Source: Actinobacteria bacterium 69-20
GTDB taxonomy: Bacteria > Actinomycetota > Actinomycetes > Mycobacteriales > Nakamurellaceae
Direction: 5' to 3'
DNA length: 64,000 nt
NCBI GenBank assembly: GCA_001897425.1
Contig: MKSW01000033.1
Span: forward strand, 62,001 to 126,000
Position 1 is the first letter of the stretch. Every line of letters starts with the position of its first letter. Below are positions 24,184-32,924 of the stretch, in pieces. A program made the translations under genes and the position numbers. The notes under the pieces were generated by a model, which saw only the letters and a program-made list of their open reading frames with translations, did not search any database and was not told the DNA's origin.

Positions 24184-25247
24184 CAGTTTTCCTTCCAGCC
24201 GGATGAACCCGCGGCCGCGGCGGCCACGGTGTCGTCTGCAGCACTGTGCGGCAGATCGTGCATCGTCTCCCCGCGACCCACGCGGACGACGCGGCGGTTG
24301 GTGACCACCGCCGTAATCAGATCATGGGGGGTCACGTCGAAGGCCGGGTTGATCGCCCTCGTGCCCTCGGCAGCGAGGCGCACGCCGCGGACGGACACGA
24401 CCTCGTCCGTTCCCCGGTCCTCGATCTCGATCTCGTCGCCGGATGCGGTGGCGACGTCCACCGTCGACTCCGGCGCGACCACGATGAAGGGGACGCAAGC
24501 ATTTCGCGCGCCCAGGGCCAGCGAGTACGAGCCGATCTTGTTCGCCGTGTCACCGTTGGCGGCGATGCGGTCGGCCCCGATCAGCACGACGTCCGCGAGC
24601 CCGCGCGCCAGCATCGACGGGCCGGCGCTGTCGACGAAAAGCCGGTAGGGGGCGCCCATCTGGGCGAGCTCCCAGGTCGTCAGCCGCGCGCCCTGCAGCA
24701 GCGGCCGCGTCTCTGCCGCCAGCGCCTCGCGGAGGTCGCCACGTTCGAACAGGGTCTGGACCACCCCGAGCGCGGTGCCGCGCTCCACGGTGGCGAGTCC
24801 CCCGGTGTTGCAGATCGTCATCACCGTAATCGGTCCGTCCGGCACGAGTTCCCGCACTAGATCGGCGCCGATGTTGCCCATATCGCGGCAGGCGGCGATG
24901 TCTTCGTCCCGGATCGCCAGGGCCTCCGCCAGCACGGCCTCCGCGCCTCGGGGCAACGCCGCCAGCGCGCGATCCACACCCCACGCAAGGTTCACGGCGG
25001 TCGGGCGGGCCGCTCGGAGCCGTGCCGCCAGCAGCCGCGCCTCGCTCGCGTCACCGTGCTTGCGGGCGATCATCGCGACCCCGAGCGCCCCGGCGACCCC
25101 GAGCGCCGGAGCACCGCGCACGGCCAGCCGCGAGATGGCGTCGATCAGCACATCGAGTTCGTCCACCCGGAGGATGCGCACCTCGTCCGGCAGCAGAGTC
25201 TGATCGATCATCTCGATGGCCCCGTCAGCCCAGTCGATCGTGCGCAC
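24183..25247 (-). CDS. mtnA: S-methyl-5-thioribose-1-phosphate isomerase
   Basis: 354 aa, eIF2B-related aldose-ketose isomerase converting 5-methylthioribose-1-P (or 5-deoxyribose-1-P) to the ribulose-1-P. Present are RGAPALGVAGALG (substrate site), CNTGGLATV (catalytic Cys) and GADRIAANGDTANKIGSY (catalytic Asp). The GTG at 25247 follows AAGGGGA and gives the family start TIDWADGAIEMIDQ; longer frames cross the promoter. First gene of the import operon. No mtnB, C, D or K gene is in the window, so the fate of the product is unknown. Confidence 0.9.
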   Translation of the reverse strand: MRTIDWADGAIEMIDQTLLPDEVRILRVDELDVLIDAISRLAVRGAPALGVAGALGVAMIARKHGDASEARLLAARLRAARPTAVNLAWGVDRALAALPRGAEAVLAEALAIRDEDIAACRDMGNIGADLVRELVPDGPITVMTICNTGGLATVERGTALGVVQTLFERGDLREALAAETRPLLQGARLTTWELAQMGAPYRLFVDSAGPSMLARGLADVVLIGADRIAANGDTANKIGSYSLALGARNACVPFIVVAPESTVDVATASGDEIEIEDRGTDEVVSVRGVRLAAEGTRAINPAFDVTPHDLITAVVTNRRVVRVGRGETMHDLPHSAADDTVAAAAAGSSGWKEN

Positions 25248-25272
25248 CGTTCCCCTTGACCTCGCCGTTGTC

Positions 25273-25307
25273 GGTTGTCTGACAACCACCGTCTGTGCGA
25301 GAGAATA
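25273..25307 (-). promoter_or_regulatory. mtnA operon promoter with GntR-type operator
   Basis: A perfect palindrome GGTTGTC-T-GACAACC (25273-25287) lies 26 bp upstream of the mtnA start. A TATTCT hexamer (25307-25302 on the minus strand) lies just upstream of it, placing the operator at or just after the transcription start. The core TGTCTGACA fits FadR-type GntR sites. Confidence 0.6.
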
Positions 25308-25465
25308 GAGAGGATCGGGGAGGCCGTCAATACTGCTGACGCGGACGATCGGGTATGACGCTGTTCGCGGCTCACGCCGCCGGGCGCGCAGCGCGAGCCG
25401 GGTATTGCGGGCGCAACGCAGTCCGCCGCGAACGATGCGCCCCGCACTGCAGGCGGCTAGCATGT

Positions 25466-25490
25466 CTAAAACTGCTAAAAGTTACTAAAG
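25466..25490 (+). promoter_or_regulatory. triple CTAAA repeat before the AAA ATPase gene
   Basis: CTAAA occurs at 25466, 25475 and 25485, spaced 9-10 bp, in an AT-rich patch directly before AAAGGGGG and the GTG start. It could be a promoter/operator read by the gene's own winged-helix product. Inference only. Confidence 0.35.
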
Positions 25491-25498
25491 GGGGTCGC

Positions 25499-26617
25499 GT
25501 GCCCAATCCCTTCACCCCGACGTTCGGCGTGACCCCGCCGCTACTGGTCGGGCGCGACGATCCGCTCATCGATTTTCGCGCAACACTCGGCGCGGCGCCA
25601 GGCGACCCGAACCGTGCGATCCTGCTCACCGGCATGCGTGGCTCCGGAAAGACCGTGCTGCTCAACGCCTTCGAGGACGAAGCCCGCGCACGGCGCTGGG
25701 CCGTCATATCCGAAACCACGCGGCCCGGGATCGCCGGCGAGATCGCGGCGACGGTGCTCCCGGAGCTGCTGGCCGAGGCGACCGGCCACCGCACGACCAC
25801 CACGGTCGAAGGCGTGAACGTGTCTGCGGGCGGATTCGGCGCGGGCGTCACCCGCCGCCGACGCGAGCGATACCAACCCGCACCGTCCCTGCGGTCACAG
25901 TTGACCGAACTCGCCGACCGGTACGACGAACACGGCCGCGGCGTGCTGCTGTCGCTCGACGAGATTCACCGGGAGGCTGCGGAGGACCTGCGGGCCATCG
26001 CGCAGGCCGTGCAGCACCTCTTCCGCGAGGGGCGGCAGCTGGCCTTTGTCGCCGCGGGGCTCCCCTCGGCGATTGACGGTGTGCTGAGCGACGCCGTCCT
26101 CACGTTCCTCAGGCGCGCCGAACGTTTCCATCTCGGCGCGGTTCCGCCTGTCGACGTGGCCCTCGCCCTGCGGCAGCCCATCGAAGCCTCCGGCCGCAGC
26201 ATCACCGACGAGGCCCTGGCGGTGGCCGCCGCGGCCACCCAGGGCTACCCGTTCCTGATTCAACTTGTCGGATACCACATGTGGGCCGTCGACCCCGGCG
26301 CGGACACCATCGATGCGCGACAGGCACGCGCGGGAGCCGAGCGGGCCATGCGGCGCATCGGCCGCCTCGTCAACGAGCCCGCGCTCGCCGATCTGTCCGC
26401 CGTCGACCGACAATTCCTGTTGGCCATGGCCGCCGACGCCGGACCGAGCCGGATGGTCGACATCGCCACGCGCATGGGCGTCTCCCGCTCGTACGCCTCG
26501 CAGTATCGCCTGCGGCTCATCGCCGCGGAAATGATCGTGCCGACCGGGCGCGGATTCGTCGACTTCAACGTCCCCTACCTGCGCGATTACCTCCTGGGCA
26601 GCGCACAGGGCCGATGA
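25499..26617 (+). CDS. AAA-type ATPase with C-terminal winged helix
   Basis: 372 aa. Walker A is GMRGSGKTVLLNAF, with Walker B GVLLSLDEIH. A sensor-like FVAAGLPSAIDGVL and the C-terminal SYASQYRLRLIAAEMIVPTGRGFVDF winged-helix segment resemble the orc1/cdc6-like AAA_16 or archaeal-type ATPase families often encoded near mobile DNA. The GTG start follows AAAGGGGG at 25487-25494. Single-gene unit divergent from mtnA, followed by a 56-bp palindrome. Function unknown; regulatory or DNA-binding role possible. Confidence 0.75.
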   Translation: MPNPFTPTFGVTPPLLVGRDDPLIDFRATLGAAPGDPNRAILLTGMRGSGKTVLLNAFEDEARARRWAVISETTRPGIAGEIAATVLPELLAEATGHRTTTTVEGVNVSAGGFGAGVTRRRRERYQPAPSLRSQLTELADRYDEHGRGVLLSLDEIHREAAEDLRAIAQAVQHLFREGRQLAFVAAGLPSAIDGVLSDAVLTFLRRAERFHLGAVPPVDVALALRQPIEASGRSITDEALAVAAAATQGYPFLIQLVGYHMWAVDPGADTIDARQARAGAERAMRRIGRLVNEPALADLSAVDRQFLLAMAADAGPSRMVDIATRMGVSRSYASQYRLRLIAAEMIVPTGRGFVDFNVPYLRDYLLGSAQGR

Positions 26618-26650
26618 AGTACGTCAACCGTTCGGGACGCCTTTCGCGCC

Positions 26651-26706
26651 GAGCGGTGTGAAATATCGGGCAAAGCGGACCAAGATCGGCGCATTTCGCA
26701 CCGCTC
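26651..26706. repeat. 56-bp palindromic repeat, copy 1
   Basis: Arms GAGCGGTGTGAAAT (26651-26664) and ATTTCGCACCGCTC (26693-26706) match 13/14, with a 28-nt loop. 47 of 56 bases are identical to 35949-36004. It lies 34 bp after the AAA ATPase stop and 70 bp before the FtsX operon; it may act as a terminator. Confidence 0.75.
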
Positions 26707-26775
26707 AGGGGGGATTGTGCACCGGATCGGCCCCGGGCCGGCGTGCTACGGTTCCGAAACCCGAGGGGAGCGGCC

Positions 26776-29700
26776 GTGGCACTGACGAACTGGACTGTTC
26801 GTCGGATGCGCGCCGAAGCGGCCGTCGCCGCTTCGCTCGCATTGCTCGTCGCGGTGATCACGTTCCTGCTCGCCATCGTCGCGGGCTACAGCGGCCGAGC
26901 CGAAACGGTCGGCGTGCGCGACTATCTCCGCACCGCCGATCCGAGCGCAGCGTCTCTTCAGGTGCAGATCCGTCGCGCCCCGGACCCGGACAAACAGCTC
27001 GCCGCGGTGACGAACGTCCTGCGCTCGGCGCTCGGCACGTTGCCCTTCACCGTCTATCGTTCGGTGACGCTCCCACCCGCCCCGGTACGCGCCGGGGCGG
27101 GCCCCGCGGACCCCGCCGGCCCAGCTGAACCCGGGTCCAAGCCCGAGGCCGGCGCCGAGCCCAGCACGACGACGATTCGCGTCGCCGTCTTCGAGGATCT
27201 CGCCGACCACGCACACCTGGTGTCCGGATCCTGGCCGGACGCCACTGGGACAGCACCCGGACCCGGCGACGCACCGGGTGCCACCCAAGGGGCACTGCAA
27301 CAGTCCGCGGCAGACGCACTGCGGGTGGCCGTCGGAGACGTCATCACTGTGGGCGGCACCCAACCGGTCACCGTGCGCGCGATCTGGACCCCGAACGAAC
27401 CCGAGGACCCCTACTTCGCCGCTGACGCCGCAGCGGCCAACGGCGCAGCGGCCCTGGCTGCCGATCGGTCGTCGCTCGGCTTTCTCGCGGTCGCGTCGAC
27501 CGATGTGCCGAAGGACCGCACGGCTTTCCTGAACGTCACGATCGTGCCGGCCTTGGCGGCGCTCCGTCCCGCGGACCTCCCGGGCATGTCGCATGCGGTG
27601 TCCGGCGTACTCGACGCGGTGGTGGCCGCCCGCACCGCGGCGCCGTCCGGGGCCGTCGCCTCCGGCAGCCTCGCCACGACGTTGGATACCGTCCGCGCGT
27701 CGGTGACCGCGGCCGCAGCCGCCGGAGCGATCCCGGGCCTCGTCATCGCCGCGATCGGTGCGGTGATGACGATCCAGCTCGCCCGGCTGCTCGCATGGCA
27801 GCGTCGATCCGAGACCGCACTGATCCGATCACGGGGCGCGTCGGTGGGCCAACTCGCGCGGATCGCCCTCGGCGAGGCGGGCGCGCTGGCGCTTCCGGCC
27901 GCTGCGGTCGGTGTGCTGGGAGCAGGCGCGGCCAGCGCCGCGGCGGGCATCGCCCTGCCGATGCTCGGATGGGCCGTGGCGCCGTTGGTGGCGCTGCCGG
28001 CGATGGCGATCATCGTCGTCCCGCAGGTGAATCGGGCGCGACAACCGGCAAACCGCCAGCTCATCGACGACTCCGGCCGGATCCGCGGGGCGGTGACCGC
28101 GGGGACGGTCGCGCTCGTCGCGGTGGCCGCGGGGGCCAGCCTCTGGCGGTTCCTCCGCGCCGGCTCCGCCGTGGTGATCGGAGATGACGGAAGCACCCAC
28201 CTCGACCCGATCGCTGCCGCCGCGCCCGCCCTGACGCTCATCACGATGGCAATGGTCGCGGCCGCCCTGTTTGGTGCGCTCACCGCCGCGGGTGAAGGTC
28301 TGACGCTCCGTCGCCGCGCCCTGCCGGCCTGGTTAACGTCACGTCAGATCGCCCGTCGCGCAATGGTTTTCGGCATCGTGGTGATGCTGGTTTCCATTGC
28401 TTTCGGCAGTGTGGGTATCGCCGCCGCGTATGCCCCGACGCAGGTGAAGGCGCAGCAGCAGACGAACGTACTTCGCAACGGCGCACCGCTCAGGGTGGAG
28501 CTCCCGAGGATCGATCCCATGATGGCCAGCGACTACCGAACGCCGTTGGCCGCACGGTCGGCAGCACTCTCCGACCTCAGCCGCACGTTGCCGATCCTCT
28601 CCCGCGACGTCACGCTCGGGGACGCCGCGGCCCATCTCTCCGGCGTGCCGCTCTCCGATGTCGGCGCGGTGGTGCCATCCGTCCACGGCCTCTTCGAGCC
28701 TGAAGCGCTGGCACCCGCACTGATGTCCGCGCGCCGCGGCCTTCCGCTGCCGGCGGGCACCACGTCCCTCACCCTGCAGGTGACCCTCGCGGCGGCATGG
28801 GCGATGCCCGGGCCGGTCACCAGCCACTCCGACGGCCCACCGACGCAGGATTCCGGCGGTCCGGGCCCGGCCGGCCAGTCCGCGGAATTCGACGTCACCG
28901 TCTGGATACAGGATCCGGCCGGGGGGCTCTCGGCCGTCGCCACCGGCGGCCTGGCCGCGGTGCCGCTGGCGCCGGTCGCACCGGGGACGGCGACGGACGC
29001 CACGCTGACGGTCGACCTGCCGAACCTCGCAGCGGGGTCCGATATCGTGGCGGTGGATCTCGTCGCGCCGATCCTGGAACATCCTGCGGCCGTGGACTTC
29101 TCGGTCCGGGACATCACGGCACACGGCGATGCCGACCGCCGTCTGGACGCCACCGATGTCGCCTGGACCGCGGCGCCGCAACCGGTGTCGACGAACTCGA
29201 TGACGACCCAGTTGCTCGAGTACCGGCTCACCGCCCACGGCCTGGGCCTGACCGGAACGCTTCCCGCCGGCCAGATCACCGCCGCTCGCGTGACCCTCGA
29301 CGGATCGCCCACGCTGCCGGTGGGCGTGAATCAGGCGCTGGCCGACGCGCTCGATCTGCACACCGGGGATCGCCTTGACATCGCGGTCGACGGCGCCCGC
29401 CAGGTGTCCGCCGAGGCGGTCGCGATCTCGCCGCGGCTGCCCGGAGAGCCGGATCAGCCGGGCATCCTCGCCGATCTCCGATCGGTGGAGCAGGCGCTGT
29501 TGCGGGCCACGGCCAATCTTCCGGACGTGAACCAACTGTGGGCGGCTCCGTCGGATCCCGCGGCCGCGGCCCGCACGGTGTCCACGCTCCGCACCATCGT
29601 GCCGGCCACCGCGACCTTCCAGGCCGCGGACTCACGGTCCGTCACCGCCCTCGCGACTCCGGCGGCGCGCACGCTGTGGATCGGTGCGGCGGGCGCACTG

Positions 29701-30084
29701 CTCCTCGCAACCGTGGGAATCGCCAGCGCGATCGCCGGTCTCGCGAGATCCCGGCGCGGTGAGGCGGTGGTGCTCGCGTCCGTCGGGATCACCGCACGGC
29801 GGCAGGCGCGGTGGCGTCGGGGCGAACTCTGGTTCACCGTCGCCGCGGCGTGGGTGCTCGGCGCGGCGGTCGCCGTCGTCGGAGTGTTCCTGGTCGTACC
29901 AGCGCTAGCCGGATCCGCGGTGGTCGGTTTCGGGCGCGGACAGCCCGAGTTGCACGTGCCATGGGGGCTTGCGGCCGTCGCGGTCGGCATCCACGTGGTG
30001 CTGGTGGCGGCGATGGTGATCGGCCACGGAGCACGCCTGCGCGCGGTCGCGGCACGGTCCACCCCCAGTGAGCTGGTGCGGTGA
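26776..30084 (+). CDS. FtsX-like ABC permease, large (1102 aa)
   Basis: An N-terminal membrane segment (AAVAASLALLVAVITFLLAIVAGY) is followed by a large extracytoplasmic domain of about 250 residues, a helix bundle with the FtsX-type loop (RRSETALIRSRGASVGQLARIALGE), a second extracytoplasmic domain, and a C-terminal helix set with RRGEAVVLASVGITARRQARWRRGE. This duplicated MacB/FtsX topology is typical of actinobacterial exporters of lipids or peptides. GTG start after GAGGGGAG. The stop overlaps the next permease start (GTGA). Substrate unknown. Confidence 0.85.
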   Translation: MALTNWTVRRMRAEAAVAASLALLVAVITFLLAIVAGYSGRAETVGVRDYLRTADPSAASLQVQIRRAPDPDKQLAAVTNVLRSALGTLPFTVYRSVTLPPAPVRAGAGPADPAGPAEPGSKPEAGAEPSTTTIRVAVFEDLADHAHLVSGSWPDATGTAPGPGDAPGATQGALQQSAADALRVAVGDVITVGGTQPVTVRAIWTPNEPEDPYFAADAAAANGAAALAADRSSLGFLAVASTDVPKDRTAFLNVTIVPALAALRPADLPGMSHAVSGVLDAVVAARTAAPSGAVASGSLATTLDTVRASVTAAAAAGAIPGLVIAAIGAVMTIQLARLLAWQRRSETALIRSRGASVGQLARIALGEAGALALPAAAVGVLGAGAASAAAGIALPMLGWAVAPLVALPAMAIIVVPQVNRARQPANRQLIDDSGRIRGAVTAGTVALVAVAAGASLWRFLRAGSAVVIGDDGSTHLDPIAAAAPALTLITMAMVAAALFGALTAAGEGLTLRRRALPAWLTSRQIARRAMVFGIVVMLVSIAFGSVGIAAAYAPTQVKAQQQTNVLRNGAPLRVELPRIDPMMASDYRTPLAARSAALSDLSRTLPILSRDVTLGDAAAHLSGVPLSDVGAVVPSVHGLFEPEALAPALMSARRGLPLPAGTTSLTLQVTLAAAWAMPGPVTSHSDGPPTQDSGGPGPAGQSAEFDVTVWIQDPAGGLSAVATGGLAAVPLAPVAPGTATDATLTVDLPNLAAGSDIVAVDLVAPILEHPAAVDFSVRDITAHGDADRRLDATDVAWTAAPQPVSTNSMTTQLLEYRLTAHGLGLTGTLPAGQITAARVTLDGSPTLPVGVNQALADALDLHTGDRLDIAVDGARQVSAEAVAISPRLPGEPDQPGILADLRSVEQALLRATANLPDVNQLWAAPSDPAAAARTVSTLRTIVPATATFQAADSRSVTALATPAARTLWIGAAGALLLATVGIASAIAGLARSRRGEAVVLASVGITARRQARWRRGELWFTVAAAWVLGAAVAVVGVFLVVPALAGSAVVGFGRGQPELHVPWGLAAVAVGIHVVLVAAMVIGHGARLRAVAARSTPSELVR

Positions 30085-32924
30085 CCATGGCCGGACAACA
30101 CGCACGTCCTCGGAACCGCCCGGGTGTGCCTCTCACCCTCCGCCATCTCGGCGCTCTCCGGGGACCGATGGTCACGATCGCAGTGCTGGTGCTGGCCCTG
30201 GCGGCGCTGACGGCCGCGATTCCGAGCGCCTTCTCGCGGCTGGCCACCCGCGAGATCGACCAGTCGATCGCCGGCGCATCGGCCACCTCGCGGTATCTGG
30301 TGGCGCGGCCGAGCGGCCATATCGTGACGCACCCGTCGCGCGATCCGGACACCTCCGGGCTCGGTGACCTCGACCCGATCTTCGGCACCTGGCAGGACCA
30401 GCTGGCCGATCTTCGCGCGAAGCTGCCCGAGCCGCTCCGGTCCCGCGTCGGTGCCGCTCGATGGACGTGGACCAGCGAGCCCGGCGATACCGGGCCGAAC
30501 CCGCAGGGCGACCCGCCGTCCGGGTCCACGTTGATCGGCACCCGCACGGACTTGCACGCGAAAGATGTGGCGCGACTCGTCACCGGGAACTGGCCGACCG
30601 GCGACCTCACGGACCTCCCGGTGCAGATCGCGATCTCCGAGGCATCGGCCGCGGCGCTGGGGGCTCAGGTCGGCTCCGAACTGGGCGGATATCGTGTGGT
30701 CGGCCTCTTCGCGCCGATCGACCCGGCGGCCGATTACTGGCAGCTCAACCCCGGCATGATCACACCGAACATCTTCGATGACGGCAACCTGCCGATGCGC
30801 ATCACCGTGATCGGCTTCACCGGCCCGGGCCAGGCGGGGATAACAGCGCAGTCGGCCGACGGGGCCCGGCAGACCGACCCGGCGGTGTTGGTGTGGTACC
30901 CGCTGGACCTGTCCGGGTTGACGAGTGAATCGGCCCGGCACCTCGTCGCGCAGCTGCGCAAGGTCGTGGCGGCGCCGCAGCCGATGCCGGTCACACTGCC
31001 GAACATTCCGGCGGACGCGATGCGACGCGCTATCACGTCGCTCACGCTCACCACTGAGGTGATCGACCGGCTGGGCGCGGCGGCCGACCGCGGGGCGGTC
31101 GGTGCGGCGTTCCTGGTGATCGCCCTCAGCGGCCCCGCGGCCGCCGCACTCGCCGTGCTGATGCTCGCGATCGGTGCGCTGCGGCGGCGCGACCGGTCGA
31201 CCATGGCGCTGCTGGCCGCCCGCGGAGCGACGCCGCTCCGTCTTCGGCTGCTGCGGGCAACGGCCGGCGCGGTCGCCGGCATTCCGCCGGCGCTGGTGGC
31301 CGCCTTTGGTGTCGCGCTCCTATTCGGACCGGGCACCTCCGCGACCGGGGTGGTGCTGGCGTGCGCGGTGGGCATCCTCCCGGCGGCGCTGCTCGCGGCC
31401 GCACCGATCGACCGCGGTGGAGCGTCCGTGCGGCCGGACGTGGGACTGCGGGCCCGGAGCAGGCTGCGTCCCGTCATCGAAGTTGCGGTGTTGCTGCTGG
31501 CCGCGGTGTCCGTATACCTGCTGGTGGCGGGCGGAGTGGGCGGCGGGCTCGGTAGCCCACCCGTCGGTTACGCCTCGAACACCGCCGCAAAGGCAGCGGC
31601 GGCAGGCAGCGCAGTGTCCGGCGCGGCGGGCAGTGGAGCCGATGCCGCGGCGCGCGGGCCGGACCTGCTGGTTGCCGCCGCTCCGCTCCTGCTGATCGCG
31701 GCGGCCGGCGTGATTGTGCTGCGGTTGTACCCGCTGCCGCTGCGTGCCGTGGCCCGGGTGCTGCGCCGGCGCCGTGGTTCCGTCGGCTTCCTCGGCTCGC
31801 TGCGCGCGCTGCGCGACCCGATGGTCGGCATGGTGCCGGTGCTCGCGGTGCTGGCCGGAGTCGCGGTGGCTGGCCTATCCGCCACCACCCTGGCAACCCT
31901 CGACGCCGGAACCGAGCGAGCCGCGCTCACCGAGACCGGTGCGGCGATGCGGGTGACGGGCGGCCCGGCAAGCGGCGTCACCGACGCGCAATACGAACAG
32001 ATCACCCGGATCCCCGGAGTCGCGGCCGCATCACGCTTCGCGCGCATCGACGCGGTCCCGGTAACGGTGCCGGGTCGAGCGACGAAGCCCACCGCCGAGG
32101 TGCTCCTTGCGGATCTGCCTTCCCTCGCCGTCGCGCAACAAGGGGTTCCCGGCGCCGTCCCGGCCCTGGGGCTGTCCGGTGGCGACGAGGCACCGATGGC
32201 CATCGGCGCCGCCGATCTCGCCTCGCCCGGAACAATCGTCATCGCCGGAACCCACCCGGTCACGGTTGCCGCGGTGACCGACCGGCTCACCGGCTTGACC
32301 CGCGCGACAACATTCCTGCTGCTCGATGCACGAGTGACCGCTTTCGGGCCGTTCCAGCCGACCACCGTCCTGGTGTCGCTGGCGCCGCGGGCGGACCCGG
32401 CGGCGGTGGGCGCGGCGATCACCGGCGTGCTCGGGCCGGGCACCACCGTCTCGGTCGCGGCCGCCACCGCGGCGGAGTTGAAGAACGGCGCGATGGTGGG
32501 CGGCATCCGGGCCGCGCTGTACGGGGCGTTGGTCGCGGCTGCCGCGGTGACGATCGCGGCATTGCTGCTCACCGTGGTGGCCGGCGCGCGATCGCGGATG
32601 CGCCTGATGGCCGTCGTGCGCATACTCGGACTGACCCGCCGCCAGCGCAGCGCACTGCTGTTGTGGGAACAGGCGCCCGGCGCGGTCGCCGCGCTCATCG
32701 CCGGGGCCGGACTCGGGGTGGCGCTGACCGCGCTGGTGCATGCCGCGATCGATCTCGTCCCCTTCACCGGCGGGCGGACCCAGCCGCCGCTCGTGGTCGA
32801 CGGACCCGCGCTGGCGATGCTGCTCTCGGGATTCGTGGCGGTCGTCGCGGCCGCACTTGCATTGGGCATTCCGGTCGCCCACCGCACGACCGCCGCGACA
32901 GCGATTGCGATAGATGAGGAGTGA
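30081..32924 (+). CDS. FtsX-like ABC permease (947 aa)
   Basis: Same architecture as the preceding gene: a first helix at ~residues 32-52 (GPMVTIAVLVLALAALTAA), an extracytoplasmic domain, a helix bundle with RRRDRSTMALLAARGATPLR, a second domain, and C-terminal helices with RMRLMAVVRILGLTRRQRSALL. The two presumably form the heterodimeric membrane part of one exporter. Ala/Gly-rich insertions near residues 480-515 are low in complexity. It overlaps the upstream permease and the downstream ATPase by 4 bp each. Confidence 0.85.
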   Translation: MTMAGQHARPRNRPGVPLTLRHLGALRGPMVTIAVLVLALAALTAAIPSAFSRLATREIDQSIAGASATSRYLVARPSGHIVTHPSRDPDTSGLGDLDPIFGTWQDQLADLRAKLPEPLRSRVGAARWTWTSEPGDTGPNPQGDPPSGSTLIGTRTDLHAKDVARLVTGNWPTGDLTDLPVQIAISEASAAALGAQVGSELGGYRVVGLFAPIDPAADYWQLNPGMITPNIFDDGNLPMRITVIGFTGPGQAGITAQSADGARQTDPAVLVWYPLDLSGLTSESARHLVAQLRKVVAAPQPMPVTLPNIPADAMRRAITSLTLTTEVIDRLGAAADRGAVGAAFLVIALSGPAAAALAVLMLAIGALRRRDRSTMALLAARGATPLRLRLLRATAGAVAGIPPALVAAFGVALLFGPGTSATGVVLACAVGILPAALLAAAPIDRGGASVRPDVGLRARSRLRPVIEVAVLLLAAVSVYLLVAGGVGGGLGSPPVGYASNTAAKAAAAGSAVSGAAGSGADAAARGPDLLVAAAPLLLIAAAGVIVLRLYPLPLRAVARVLRRRRGSVGFLGSLRALRDPMVGMVPVLAVLAGVAVAGLSATTLATLDAGTERAALTETGAAMRVTGGPASGVTDAQYEQITRIPGVAAASRFARIDAVPVTVPGRATKPTAEVLLADLPSLAVAQQGVPGAVPALGLSGGDEAPMAIGAADLASPGTIVIAGTHPVTVAAVTDRLTGLTRATTFLLLDARVTAFGPFQPTTVLVSLAPRADPAAVGAAITGVLGPGTTVSVAAATAAELKNGAMVGGIRAALYGALVAAAAVTIAALLLTVVAGARSRMRLMAVVRILGLTRRQRSALLLWEQAPGAVAALIAGAGLGVALTALVHAAIDLVPFTGGRTQPPLVVDGPALAMLLSGFVAVVAAALALGIPVAHRTTAATAIAIDEE

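Noticed and set aside
21352..24648. Very long open frame (about 1,100 codons) on the plus strand
   Set aside because: It lies opposite the BMP lipoprotein, ABC ATPase and mtnA genes, which have clear motifs. Its translation is Arg/Asp/Gly-rich shadow sequence caused by high third-position GC.
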